Below, in pieces: positions 47,521 through 60,694 of a DNA stretch of 64,000 nucleotides. Under the pieces are notes generated by a model. That model did no database searches. It was not told the origin of the DNA and saw only the letters and a program-made list of their open reading frames with translations. The DNA is from Macrostomum hystrix. Its lineage: Eukaryota; Platyhelminthes; Macrostomidae. The DNA lies in NCBI GenBank assembly GCA_950097015.1, contig CATNEN010000003.1, forward strand, positions 5,751,501 to 5,815,500, given 5' to 3'. The position numbers were made by a program, and so were the translations under genes. Position 1 is the stretch's first letter. Each line of letters starts with the position of its first letter.

Positions 47521-48525
47521 GCAAACAGTTTTCAATAGCTGCTTAATAGCCGTTTTCAATGTCCAATATTGTTTTTATTCCTCGGATAAAAATTTATTGC
47601 GTTTAATCCTGCATCAGAAATGTATGAACGAAGATTGATAGTTGTGATGACTATCGATTTCTCTTGGAATTATATGCTGCTTACTCGGGATGATATTCTA
47701 ATAATCAATAAGCTTTGAGAATTTCCTGTGTGGTGCCTGAAATGTGTCAGCATTGATTTTGGAAACATTTTTGCAAAACCCCGTTAAAAATCGCAAATGG
47801 TTTAATGGATGCATTATCTAGCTACACCCCCTCGTATTTGTTAATCTCGACGCACAAAACTCAGACTGAGCCTCATTGGTCAGTTAGACTGGCTAATTCG
47901 AACATAAGAAAATGTAAATAAATTTCTGTTATAAAGCAGTAATTATTTAAGGCCGTGGAAGACAACCAGAAAGAATTTGGAAGATCGGACAAAACAATTT
48001 TGCTTTGAAGCACATCATTCGGACGCTCAAAGGTTTGTAAAGCTGCTCTCTGACTTTCTTGGTTGTCATTGGCAAAAATTGCTTGACAATCCAACAAACT
48101 TTCTCACCAGTATAATGTGGTACCAACCGGAATTGCGCTTAGGGGCTTCAGTGCCAAGTTCCTGAAAATTATAATCAGTTTTTGCCTGCAATAACATTCT
48201 TCCCTGAAACCGTCACTATAGCAATAGCTAGACTGAGACCCATTCACACAGGCAAGGAAAACTTAATTGATTAAAAACCTAGCTCACGCAGTATAAGAAA
48301 AAATACACGACAGCTCCCTTGGAGGTTCCGGGACAACTATTCTCCACTGTGGCACGACTTAGAACTGGACTAGCCAAAGCTAAACAGTTGTTCTGTTGCC
48401 CAGGTCTCCCACGCCAACACACACGCGCACAGGGAGCAATGCCCCTCGCAACTCATCAATATTTAATTATCAAGGTGGACTCAAGGTGCGGTTTCTTCTC
48501 CTGAGCATTGGTCCCATTGGGGAAC
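47521..48525. other. intergenic stretch, nothing recognised
   Basis: Short frames only; no domain, SINE or array that I can support. Confidence 0.4.
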
Positions 48526-48529
48526 AGCA

Positions 48530-49755
48530 ATTACACTAAACTTGCAATATGACACCCCTGGATATATACCAAACCAAATGAGGCGAAATGACACCAAATT
48601 TTTATGACACCAAAAACCACAAATCGCGGATATATACCAGTGCAATGTGACAACCCACGCACAAGCCAATTTCCACGGCCCAATTCACATCTCCTATTTC
48701 ATCTCCTCTTCAAAATTTAGTTTAGCGATGCTTAGCTGCCTACTGAGAGCAAATCGAACAAAGACCACTAGAGTGCTCATTCCAGTTTGCCAGAAGAAAA
48801 AAGAAACTACATTCAGAGAAGCACAATCTGATTCAGTCCAAAGTCTAGTGCCACATAGCCATTTTCATAGTAATATTTTGCTGCCGTTCTAATAGAGTAA
48901 TAGTACCATCTATAAGATTCTAAGTCTAAGAGGGCGCAAAATAGCAACTTAACTTTTCATAGACTATTCAAAAGCGATATAAAAGGAGGATCATTCACTC
49001 TCAAGCGCCGTGCAGGAATGAATCCTTTCAACTTTACTCATCTGACTCTTCTTCTCACTCCTCAACATGATCGACAGGCCAGAAACACTTTTTCTGGAAC
49101 AGAAAGACACATGCGTCATGCGCAGGTCTATAAGTTCTTCCATGACCTAAAGCAATGACCTCAAAAATGAGTCCGCTGCTCGTCACCACCACTTCACTAA
49201 TAAAGCCGCTGTGGTGCATATGCCGATGATGATGTGCTGATTGATGCTTGGCGCCGGGCAGACTAGACAGGAGAGAGTGAAATGACCCTAGCTACATGAT
49301 ACACGAGCTTCTATGGGAAAAGGTTAAAATGACACCCCATGAACATTGGATATATGGAACTGGTGAAATGACACCACATTTTCTATTGAGATAATAGACG
49401 GTGAAATGACACCCCATTTTCCATTGACCTAATAGACAGTGAAATGACCTTAGCTACCTGATACACGAGCTTCTATGGGAAAAGGTTAAAATGACACCCC
49501 ATGAACATTGGATATACGGAACTGGTGAAATGACACCCCATTTTCCATTGAGCTAATAGACAGTGAAATGACACCACATTTTCTATTGAGCTAATAGACA
49601 GTGAAATGACACCCCATTTTCCATTGAGCTAATAGACAGTGAAATGACCTTAGCTACCTGATACACGAGCTTCTATGGGAAAAGGTTAAAATGACACCCC
49701 ATGAACATTGGATATACGGAACTGGTGAAATGACACCCTTCCCTTCCTTTCAGTT
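48530..49755. repeat. TGAAATGACACC-type composite repeat block
   Basis: Diverged copies near 48550-48660, then regular blocks from 49260 built from GTGAAATGACACCCCATTTT, TTGAGCTAATAGACAGTG, ACCTGATACACGAGCTTC and GAACATTGGATATACGGAAC. The same block recurs at 50700-51140 and partly at 56965-57065, each time leading into the 23-bp satellite. Confidence 0.85.
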
Positions 49756-50625
49756 AGTGGAGAGATGAGGTCGGTCTCAATGGATTAGATAAGGCTGTCT
49801 CCAGAGATTAGATGAGGCTGTCGCAATGGATTAGATGAGGCTGTCGCAATGAATTAGATGAGGCTGTCTCCAGAGATTAGATGAGGCTGTCTCAATGGAT
49901 TAGATAGGCTGTCGCAATGGATTAGATGAGGCTGTCTCCAGAGATTAGATGAGGCTGTCGCAATGGATTAGATGAGGCTGTCTCAATGGATTAGATGAGG
50001 CTGTCTCCAGAGATTAGATGAGGCTGTCGCAATGGATTAGATGAGGCTGTCGCAATGGATTAGATGAGGCTGTCTCCAGAGATTAGATGAGGCTGTCTCC
50101 AGAGATTAGATGAGGCTGTCTCCAGAGATTAGATGAGGGTGTCTCAATGGATTATATGAGGCTGTCGCAATGGATTAGATGAGGCTGTCTCAGTAGATTA
50201 GATGAGGCTGTCTCCAGAGATTAGATGAGGCTGTCTCAATGGATTAAATGAGTCTGTCTCAATGGATTTAATAAGGCTGTCTAAATGGATTAGATGAGGC
50301 TGTCTCAATGGATTAGATGAGGCTGTCTCAATGGATTAGATGAGGCTGTCGCAATGGATTAGATGAGGCTGTCTCAATGGATTTATTAAGGCTGTCTAAA
50401 TGGATTAGATGAGGCTGTCTCAATGGATTAGATGAGGCTGTCTCAATGGATTAGATGAGGCTGTCGCAATGGATTAGATGAGGCTGTCTCGATGGATTAG
50501 ATGAGGCTGTCTCAATGGATTAGATGAGGCTGTCTCAATGGATTAGATGAGGCTGTCTCAATGGATTAGATGAGGCTGTCTCAATGGATTAGATGAGGCT
50601 GTCTAAATGGATTAGATGAGAAATA
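49756..50625. repeat. 23-bp satellite, block 1
   Basis: About 37 copies of a unit containing GATGAGGCTGTCTCAATGG, with CTCAATGG, CGCAATGG and CTCCAGAG versions. Confidence 0.97.
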
Positions 50626-50699
50626 TAAAATGCGAGAGTAGAATGACGGCAAAAGAGAATAGAATAATGGAGGAAAGAGAATGTTAGAGAGGTGGTTTG

Positions 50700-51140
50700 A
50701 AAAAGCACCCAGCTACCTGATACACGAGCTTCAATGGGAAAAGGTTAAAATGACACGCCATGAACATTGGATAAATGAAACTGGTGAAATGACACCACAT
50801 TTTCTATTGAGCTAATAGACAGTGAAATGACACCCCATTTTCCATTGAGCTAATAGACAGTGAAATGACCTTAGCTACCTGATACACAAGCTTCAATGGG
50901 GAAAGGTTAAAATGACACCCCATGAACATTGGATATACGGAACTGGTGAAATGGCACCACATTTTCTATTGAGCTAATAGACAGTGAAATGACACCCCAT
51001 TTTCCATTGAGCTAATAGACAGTGAAATGACCTTAGCTACCTGATACACGAGCTTCTATGGGAAAAGGTTAAAATGACACCCCATGAACATTGGATATAC
51101 GGAACTGGTGAAATGACACCCTTCCCTTCCTTTCAGTTAG
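50700..51140. repeat. second copy of the TGAAATGACACC block
   Basis: Repeats the block that precedes 49756, including CCCTTCCCTTCCTTTCAGTT and GTGGAGAGATGAGGTCGGTC at the junction with the array. Confidence 0.9.
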
Positions 51141-54100
51141 TGGAGAGATGAGGTCGGTCTCAATGGATTAGATGAGGCCGTCTCCAGAGATTAGATGAGG
51201 CTGTCGCAATGGATTAGATAAGGCTGTCTCAACGGATTAGATGAGGCTGTCTCTAGAGATAAGATGAGGCTGTTGCAATGGACTTGATAAGGCTGTCTCA
51301 ATGGTTTAGATGAGGCTGTCGCAATGGATTAGATGATGCTGTCTCCAGAGATTAGATGAGGCTGTTGCAATGGACTTGATAAGGCTGTCTCAATGGTTTA
51401 GATGAGGCTGTCGCAATGGATTAGATGAGGCTGTCTCCAGAGATTAGATGAGGCTGTTGCAATGGATTAGATGAGGCTGTCTCAATGGATTAGATGAGGC
51501 TGTCTCAATAGATTAGATGAGGCTGTCTCAATGGATTAGATGAGGCTGTCTCCAGAGATTAGATGAGGCTGTTGCAATGGACTTGATAAGGCTGTCTCAA
51601 TGGTTTAGATGAGGCTGTCGCAATGGATTAGATGAGGCTGTCTCCAGAGATTAGATGAGGCTGTTGCAATGGATTAGATGAGGCTGTCTCAATGGATTAG
51701 ATGAGGCTGTCTCAATAGATTAGATGAGGCTGTCGCAATGGATTAGATGAGGCTGTCTCAATCGATTAGATGAGGCTGTCTCAATGGATTAGATGAGGCT
51801 GTCTCTAGAGATTAGATGAGGCTGTCTCAATGGATTAGATGAGGCTGTCTCAATGGATTAGATTAGGCTGTCTCAATGGATTAGATGAGGCTGTCTCCAG
51901 GGATTAGATGAGGCTGTCGCAATGGATTAGATGAGGCTGTTTCAATGGATTAGATGAGGCTGTCTCAATGGATTAGATGAGGCTGTCTCAATCGATTAGA
52001 TGAGGCTGTCTCAATGGATTAGATGAGGCTGTCTCTAGAGATTAGATGAGGCTGTCTCAATGGATTAGATGAGGCTGTCTCAATGGATTAGATGAGGCTG
52101 TCGCAATGGATTAGATGAGGCTGTCTCAATGGATTAGATGAGGCTGTCTCCAGAGATTAGATGAGGCTGTCTCAATGGATTAGATGAGGCTGTCTCCAGA
52201 GATTAGATGAGGCTGTCTCAATGGATTAGATGAGGCTGTCTCCAGAGATTAGATGAGGCTGTCTCAATGGATTAGATGAGGCTGTCTCCAGAGATTAGAT
52301 GAGGCTGTCGCAATGGATTAGATGAGGCTGTTTCAATGGATTAGATGAGGCTGTCTCAATGGATTAGATGAGGCTGTCTCAATCGATTAGATGAGGCTGT
52401 CTCAATGGATTAGATGAGGCTGTCTCTAGAGATTAGATGAGGCTGTCTCAATGGATTAGATGAGGCTGTCTCAATGGATTAGATAGGCCGTCTCAATGGA
52501 TTAGATGAGGGTGTCTCCAGAGATTAGATGAGGCTGTCGCAATGGATTAGATGAGGCTGTCGCAATGGATTGATGAGGCTGTCTCAATGGATTAGATGAG
52601 GCTGTCTCCAGAGATTAGATGAGGCTGTCTCAATGGATTAGATGAGGCTGTCTCCAGAGATTAGATGAGGCTGTCTCAATGGATTAGATGAGGCTGTCTC
52701 CAGAGATTAGATGAGGCTGTCTCAATGGATTAGATGAGGCTGTCTCCAGAGATTAGATGAGGCTGTCTCAATGGATTAGATGAGGCTGTCTCCAGAGATT
52801 AGATGAGGCTGTCTCAATGGATTAGATGAGGCTGTCTCCAGAGATTAGATGAGGCTGTCGCAATGGATTAGATGAGGCTGTTTCAATGGATTAGATGAGG
52901 CTGTCTCAATGGATTAGATGAGGCTGTCTCAATCGATTAGATGAGGCTGTCTCAATGGATTAGATGAGGCTGTCTCTAGAGATTAGATGAGGCTGTCTCA
53001 ATGGATTAGATGAGGCTGTCTCAATGGATTAGATAGGCTGTCTCAATGGATTAGATGAGGCTGTCTCCAGGGATTAGATGAGGCTGTCGCAATGGATTAG
53101 ATGAGGCTGTTTCAATGGATTAGATGAGGCTGTCTCAATGGATTAGATGAGGCTGTCTCAATCGATTAGATGAGGCTGTCTCAATGGATTAGATGAGGCT
53201 GTCTCTAGAGATTAGATGAGGCTGTCTCAATGGATTAGATGAGGCTGTCTCAATGGATTAGATGAGGCTGTCTCAATGGATTAGATGAGGCTGTCGCAAT
53301 GGATTAGATGAGGCTGTCTCAATGGATTAGATGAGGCTGTCTCCAGAGATTAGATGAGGCTGTCTCAATGGATTAGATGAGGCTGTCTCCAGAGATTAGA
53401 TGAGGCTGTCTCAATGGATTAGATGAGGCTGTCTCCAGAGATTAGATGAGGCTGTCTCAATGGATTAGATGAGGCTGTCTCCAGAGATTAGATGAGGCTG
53501 TCGCAATGGATTAGATGAGGCTGTTTCAATGGATTAGATGAGGCTGTCTCAATGGATTAGATGAGGCTGTCTCAATCGATTAGATGAGGCTGTCTCAATG
53601 GATTAGATGAGGCTGTCTCTAGAGATTAGATGAGGCTGTCTCAATGGATTAGATGAGGCTGTCTCAATGGATTAGATAGGCCGTCTCAATGGATTAGATG
53701 AGGGTGTCTCCAGAGATTAGATGAGGCTGTCGCAATGGATTAGATGAGGCTGTCGCAATGGATTGATGAGGCTGTCTCAATGGATTAGATGAGGCTGTCT
53801 CCAGAGATTAGATGAGGCTGTCTCAATGGATTAGATGAGGCTGTCTCCAGAGATTAGATGAGGCTGTCTCAATGGATTAGATGAGGCTGTCTCCAGAGAT
53901 TAGATGAGGCTGTCTCAATGGATTAGATGAGGCTGTCTCCAGAGATTAGATGAGGCTGTCTCAATGGATTAGATGAGGCTGTCTCCAGAGATTAGATGAG
54001 GCTGTCTCAATGGATTAGATGAGGCTGTCTCCAGAGATTAGATGAGGCTGTCGCAATGGATTAGATAAGGCTGTCTCAACGGATTAGATGAGGCTGTCTC

Positions 54101-56540
54101 TAGAGATAAGATGAGGCTCTTGCAATGGACTTGATAAGGCTGTCTCAATGGTTTAGATGAGGCTGTCGCAATGGATTAGATGAGGCTGTCTCCAGAGATT
54201 AGATGAGGCTGTTGCAATGGATTAGATGAGGCTGTCTCAATGGATTAGATGAGGCTGTCTCAATGGAAAGGATGAGGCTGTCTCAATGGATTAGATGAGG
54301 CTGTCTCAATAGATTAGATGAGGCTGTCTCAATGGATTAGATAAGGCTGTCTCCAGAGATTAGATGAGGCTGTCTCAATGGTTTAGATAAGGCTGTCTCA
54401 TTGGATTAGATGAGGCTGTCTCAATAGATTAGATGAGGCTGTCTCAATGGATTAGATGAGGCTGTCTCAATGGATTAGATGAGGCTGTCTCAATGGATTA
54501 GATGAGGCTGTCTCTAGAGATTAGATGAGGCTGTCTCAATGGATTAGATGAGGCTGTCTCAATGGATTAGATAGGCTGTCTCAATAGATTAGATGAGGCT
54601 GTCTCAATGGATTAGATAGGCTGTCTCAATGGATTAGATGAGGCTGTCTCAATGGATTAGATGTGGCGGTCTCGAGAAATTAGATGGTGCGGTCTCAATG
54701 GATTAGATTAGGCTGTCTCAATGGATTAGATGAGGCTGTCTCAATGGATTAGATGAGGCTGTCTCAATGGATTAGATGAGGCTGTCTCAATGGATTAGAT
54801 GAGGCTGTCTCTAGAGATTAGATGAGGCTGTCTCAATGGATTAGATGAGGCTGTCTCAATGGATTAGATAGGCTGTCTCAATAGATTAGATGAGGCTGTC
54901 TCAATGGATTAGATAGGCTGTCTCAATGGATTAGATGAGGCTGTCTCAATGGATTAGATGAGGCTGTCTCAATGGATTAGATGAGGCTGTCTCAATGGAT
55001 TAGATGAGGCTGTCTCAATGGATTAGATGAGGCTGTCTCAATGGATTAGATGAGGCTGTCTCAATGGATTAGATGAGGCTGTCTCCAGAGATTAGATGAG
55101 GCTGTCTCAATGGATTAGATGAGGCTGTCTCCAGAGATTAGATGAGGCTGTCTCAATGGATTAGATGAGGCTGTCTCCAGAGATTAGATGAGGCTGTCTC
55201 ATAGGATTAGATGAGGCTGTCTTAAAGGATTAGATGAGGCTGTCTCCAGAGATTAGATGAGGCTGTCGCAATGGATTAGATGAGGCTGTCTCCAGAGATT
55301 AGATGAGGCTGTCTCAATGGATTTGATGAGGCTGTCTCAATGGATTAGATGAGGCTGTCTCAATGGATTAGATGAGGCTGTCTCCAGAGATTAGATGAGG
55401 CTGTCTCAATGGATTAGATGAGGCTGTCTCCAGAGATTAGATGAGGCTGTCTCAATGGATTAGATGAGGCTGTCTCCAGAGATTAGATGAGGCTGTCTCA
55501 ATGGATTAGATGAGGCTGTCTCCAGAGATTAGATGAGGCTGTCTCAATGGATTAGATGAGGCTGTCTCCAGAGATTAGATGAGGCTGTCTCAATGGATTA
55601 GATGAGGCTGTCTCCAGAGATTAGATGAGGCTGTCGCAATGGATTAGATGAGGCTGTTTCAATGGATTAGATGAGGCTGTCTCAATGGATTAGATGAGGC
55701 TGTCTCAATGGATTAGATGAGGCTGTCTCCAGAGATTAGATGAGGCTGTCTCAATGGATTAGATGAGGCTGTCTCCAGAGATTAGATGAGGCTGTCTCAA
55801 TGGATTAGATGAGGCTGTCTCCAGAGATTAGATGAGGCTGTCGCAATGGATTAGATGAGGCTGTCTCAATGGATTAGATGAGGCTGTCTCAATGGATTAG
55901 ATGAGGCTGTCTCTAGAGATTAGATGAGGCTGTCTCAATGGATTAGATGAGGCTGTCTCAATGGATTAGATGAGGCTGTCTCCAGAGATTAGATGAGGCT
56001 GTCTCAATGGATTAGATGAGGCTGTCTCCAGAGATTAGATGAGGCTGTCTCATAGGATTAGATGAGGCTGTCTTAAAGGATTAGATGAGGCTGTCTCCAG
56101 AGATTAGATGAGGCTGTCTCAATGGATTAGATGAGGCTGTCTCCAGAGATTAGATGAGGCTGTCTCAATGGATTAGATGAGGCTGTCTCCAGAGATTAGA
56201 TGAGGCTGTCGCAATGGATTAGATGAGGCTGTTTCAATGGATTAGATGAGGCTGTCTCAATGGATTAGATGAGGCTGTCTCAATGGATTAGATGAGGCTG
56301 TCTCCAGAGATTAGATGAGGCTGTCTCAATGGATTAGATGAGGCTGTCTCCAGAGATTAGATGAGGCTGTCTCAATGGATTAGATGAGGCTGTCTCCAGA
56401 GATTAGATGAGGCTGTCGCAATGGATTAGATGAGGCTGTCTCAATGGATTAGATGAGGCTGTCTCAATGGATTAGATGAGGCTGTCTCTAGAGATTAGAT
56501 GAGGCTGTCTCAATGGATTAGATGAGGCTGTCTCTATGGA
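51141..56540. repeat. 23-bp satellite, block 2 (main array, about 235 units)
   Basis: Alternation of CTCAATGGATTAGATGAGG and CTCCAGAGATTAGATGAGG versions makes 46-bp dimers in many places. A rare short unit (GGATTGATGAGG) with the same neighbours occurs at 52567 and 53760, giving a higher-order period of 1193 bp. Confidence 0.97.
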
Positions 56541-57064
56541 ATTGTGGTGGGTCTGAAGGGATAATTTAATGTGACTGGTCACGAATTTGGCTCGGCAGCT
56601 GCAGTTATGCAAGTGGCCATTGGCCTTTATATCTGCAACCTGACGATCCTAATTCTCCTGACGCCTTATGTACTGTGACGGACTGTGAACTTACTTTTGC
56701 TGATGCTGGAGAGGCGGTGAGCTGACTTCCCAGTGAAGTGAGCATGCATTCAGCATAAGCAGCTTAAATTATATGCATGTGATTCTTTGGACTAAACTGG
56801 GCTCTCTGAAATCAACTCAGTGCGCTGCCCGATATAGGGAGTGAAAAAACTAGCAAAGGTGTGACTCATGACATCACGATTGATACGATTGTCTCCTATT
56901 GGTCGCGAAACACAATGAATGCAGATCAGTTGATCCTCAATCCTGTTGCCATTTTAACATTTCCCATACACGTGCTTCAATGGGAAATGGTTAAAATGAC
57001 AACCCATGAACATTGGATATACGGAACTGGTGAAATGACACCCCTCCCTTCCATTGAGTTAGTG
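56541..57064. other. non-satellite insert between satellite blocks
   Basis: About 420 bp of unique sequence, then a shortened TGAAATGACACC block from about 56965. No gene recognised. Confidence 0.5.
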
Positions 57065-57990
57065 GAGAGATGAGGTCGGTCTCAATGAATTAGATGTGGC
57101 AGTCTCCAGAGATTAGATAAGGCGGTCGAATGGATTAGATGTGGCCGTCTGCAGAGATCAGATGAGGCTATCGCAATGGATTAGATGAGGCTGTCTCCAG
57201 AGATTTGATGAGGCTGTCTCAATGGATTTGATAAGGCTGTCTCAATGGATTAGATGAGGCTGTCTCATAGGATTAGATGAGGCTGTCTTAAAGGATTAGA
57301 TGAGGCTGTCTCCAGAGATTAGATGAGGCTGTCGCAATGGATTAGATGAGGCTGTCTCCAGAGATTAGATGAGGCTGTCTCAATGGATTTGATGAGGCTG
57401 TCTCAATGGATTAGATGAGGCTGTCTCATAGGATTAGATGAGGCTGTCTTAAAGGATTAGATGAGGCTGTCTCCAGAGATTAGATGAGGCTGTCGCAATG
57501 GATTAGATGAGGCTGTCTCCAGAGATTAGATGAGGCTGTCTCAATGGATTTGATGAGGCTGTCTCAATGGATTTGATAAGGCTGTCTCAATGGATTAGAT
57601 GAGGCTGTCTCAATGGATTAGATGAGGATGTCGCAATGGATTAGATGAGGCTGTCTCCAGAGATTAGATGAGGCTGTCGCAATGGATTAGATGAGGCTGT
57701 CTCCAGAGATTAGATGAGGCTGTCACAATGGATTAGATGAGGCTGTCTCAATGGATTTGATGAGGCTGTCTCAATGGATTTGATAAGGCTGTCTCAATGG
57801 ATTAGATGAGGCTGTCTCAATGGATTAGATGAGGCTGTCTCAGTCGATTAGATGAGGCTGTCTCAATGGATTAGATGAGGCTTTCTCAATGGATTAGATG
57901 AGGCTGTCTTCAGAGATTAGATGAGGCTGTCTCAATGGATTAGATGGGGCGGTCCCAGAGATTCGATGTGGCGGTCTCAATGGATTGGAC
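57065..57990. repeat. 23-bp satellite, block 3
   Basis: About 40 copies, more diverged at both edges (GATGTGGCAGTCTCC, GATGGGGCGGTCCC). The same junction sequence as the other two blocks precedes it. Confidence 0.96.
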
Positions 57991-59220
57991 TTTCAGTCTG
58001 CCAATCAGTCTTTATCGCCACTTTCATCCACTCCAAGGCTCTGAAATGGCCGCTATGAAGCACTAGAGTGCGGCAGTGGAAACTCGGATGTTTCACTCTC
58101 CAAGTCTAACCAATTTCCTGCACTTACTTTCAGTCTGCCCGCCAGTCTTTTACAGGGATAGAGTTAGGAAGAAGGAGCTAGATAGAGACAAATATGATGA
58201 AGATGAAGAAGCTGGAAAATACGAGTATTTCTCCAAGATGGCAGAAATTGGAGATCGCTGTGTGGTTCCTGGCGCAGCCCACTTCCCCATCCCACCCCAG
58301 CCCAGTCAATGTCTAGTTGCATCCTTGAATGGCACAGCATGAAGTGTTTCCGATTATTGTGTCGGTGGCTGTTGCTTAAGGCTGTTGGTGCGACTTTCAA
58401 CAAACTAGAAATTTAGCACGTTTGAGCCAACTTGTGATTTTCCCTTTCCAAAGGGAATCTTTTTTGAGAGCACACTCAATCCATAGCGTGCCGTGAAATT
58501 TGACTTTTTGGCTCAGTCAGATCGATGGGAAAATGAGGGAGACAATAACTTGAGCTCCAGTGATCCTGTCTTCTTTGTGATTACGCAATTGAATTCCCAT
58601 CTTTAAGCTCAGCTAAAAATTTCAACATGCCATTCGCACATTATATCATGGCGCATATACATACCTGAGCCTGCCGTGAAATGGGATTTATGGGTACAAA
58701 GGGTCGAGAGGTTAATATGAAGGGATCAGGGAGACATTGATTTGATCTCGCGTGGTCGTTGTTTGCTTTGAGATTACGCAACGCACAGCTCATCATGAAC
58801 ACGAAACTAAAATGCAAAATAAGCAGAAGAGAAATCGAAAATGAAACAGTTTCCTATATTTTGGGAAGAGTTGCCACACATTTAAGGCACCCATTGCGCA
58901 ACATTAGAAGCATCCCACTTCCAGTTTATTTATAGGTCGTATCTAGGACTCCAAAAGTTTCTCACCCACGTCTGAGTTTTACCCTCGTACATAGGATCAG
59001 CACAGATGATCTTGTATTAGGTATGGAGTATGAGAATGTTCTGTCCAGTTTTAGTTTGTTACGAGCGGAATTCCTCCTCCGGAGGAAGTTGAGGGGATAG
59101 AACTTTTTTGAGGATCTTAGAAATTGAAATTTCACAATTAAAATAGCCTATAGCCTTCCTCGGAAAATTTCCGATTTTCCTATATAAGTTTCAACGCTGA
59201 GTTGCCAGTATTCTAGGAGG
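57991..59220. other. unique intergenic sequence, one short frame of unknown status
   Basis: A frame of 88 codons at 58076-58342 (RDRVRKKELDRDKYDEDEEA) is charged and has no recognised domain. No splice-supported model was found. The rest is featureless. Confidence 0.3.
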
Positions 59221-59280
59221 AGATGTCGAACTGACAGACACACACACACACAGACAGACAACACGTGAAAATTAGTATAT

Positions 59281-59420
<140 letters not shown>

Positions 59421-59714
59421 ATAGATGCTGTCCTCTTGGGATTTTTTCCTTTAAAGGCATACAAGTCATTCAATAATTTTGACAGGATTTTGCATGCACA
59501 GCAAGCCAATTTGCTCTTCCAAAAAGGAAATGGTGATGGTGATTGAAGACGGGGAGAAGGGGCGAGAGAGGTAGAGTGAAGGACATAGTGAAAATTACAA
59601 AACATGCAAAATGAGAAGCGAGAACATTTTGATACACGCCGAATTTGTACTGGAGGACGAAACATTGTAATCATGATTATAGAGGAAGACAAGGGAAATA
59701 CAATGAGAAGCTGA

Positions 59715-59765
59715 GATAGAGAAGAGAGAGATAGAGAAGAGAGAGAGAGAGAGCAGTGAGAGAGA

Positions 59766-59799
<34 letters not shown>

Positions 59800-59800
59800 C

Positions 59801-59833
<33 letters not shown>

Positions 59834-59888
59834 CAGTGAGAGAGAGAGAGACAGAGAGAGAGACAGAGAGAGAGACAGAGAGAGAGAC

Positions 59889-59938
<50 letters not shown>

Positions 59939-60066
59939 TGAGAGAGAGAGAGACAGAGAGAGAGACAGAGAGAGAGACAGAGAGAGAGACAGAGAGAGAG
60001 ACAGAGAGAGAGACAGAGAGAGAGAGACAGAGAGAGACAGTGAGAGAGAGAGACAGAGAGAGAGAC

Positions 60067-60101
<35 letters not shown>

Positions 60102-60246
60102 CAGTGAGAGAGAGAGACAGAGAGAGAGACAGAGAGAGAGACAGAGACAGAGAGAGAGACAGAGAGAGAGACAGAGAGAGAGACAGAGAGAGAGACAGAG
60201 AGAAAGACAGAGAGAGAGAGACACAGAGAGAGACAGAGAGAGAGAC

Positions 60247-60296
<50 letters not shown>
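59715..60296. repeat. GA-rich microsatellite with CAGAGAGAGA units
   Basis: Nearly pure purine on the + strand: runs of (GA)n with a C about every 8-10 bases. It gives long open frames on both strands (RERETERE or SLSLSLC) that are repeat artefacts. Confidence 0.97.
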
Positions 60297-60299
<3 letters not shown>

Positions 60300-60694
60300 A
60301 TATTTTGAATATTGTATTCTATTGCCTTGAAGAACGCGTGCACAGGGATTGGGAAGGTAGTGATTTGAACAAGATTCTGAGGATGGGTGTTTGAAATGGG
60401 GTGGGTGAAATGGGCGGGTGAAAGTGGGTGTGTGTGGGAGTGTGACCCACCTAAATGGACTGAGGAGATCGTGGGATCTGGGATAAGAGAACCTGGAATA
60501 TAATTTCTCTCGATTTCTATTGGCTGAGATCGTGTCATGACCTTAGAGCAAAGCCTGACATTGGCACGAAGCTAAAGGCGAGAAAGCATACTACCAGAGC
60601 CATCAGATGCGCTCGTAGTATAAATGAGCTTGTCTGTACTTGCTTTAGATAGTATTTGCACAAAATTTTGTATTTGTCTCAATTTCGATTCATC
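60297..60694. other. upstream region of the recombinase-like gene
   Basis: Unique sequence between the GA repeat and the start codon; likely promoter and 5' UTR. Confidence 0.45.
60619..60624 (+). promoter_or_regulatory. TATA box candidate
   Basis: TATAAA 71 bases before the ATG at 60695 of the recombinase-like gene, a plausible distance for a short 5' UTR. Sequence match only. Confidence 0.4.

Noticed and set aside
58076-58342. 88-codon frame with a charged segment
   Set aside because: No recognised domain, no supported splice sites and no neighbouring exon; may be chance.
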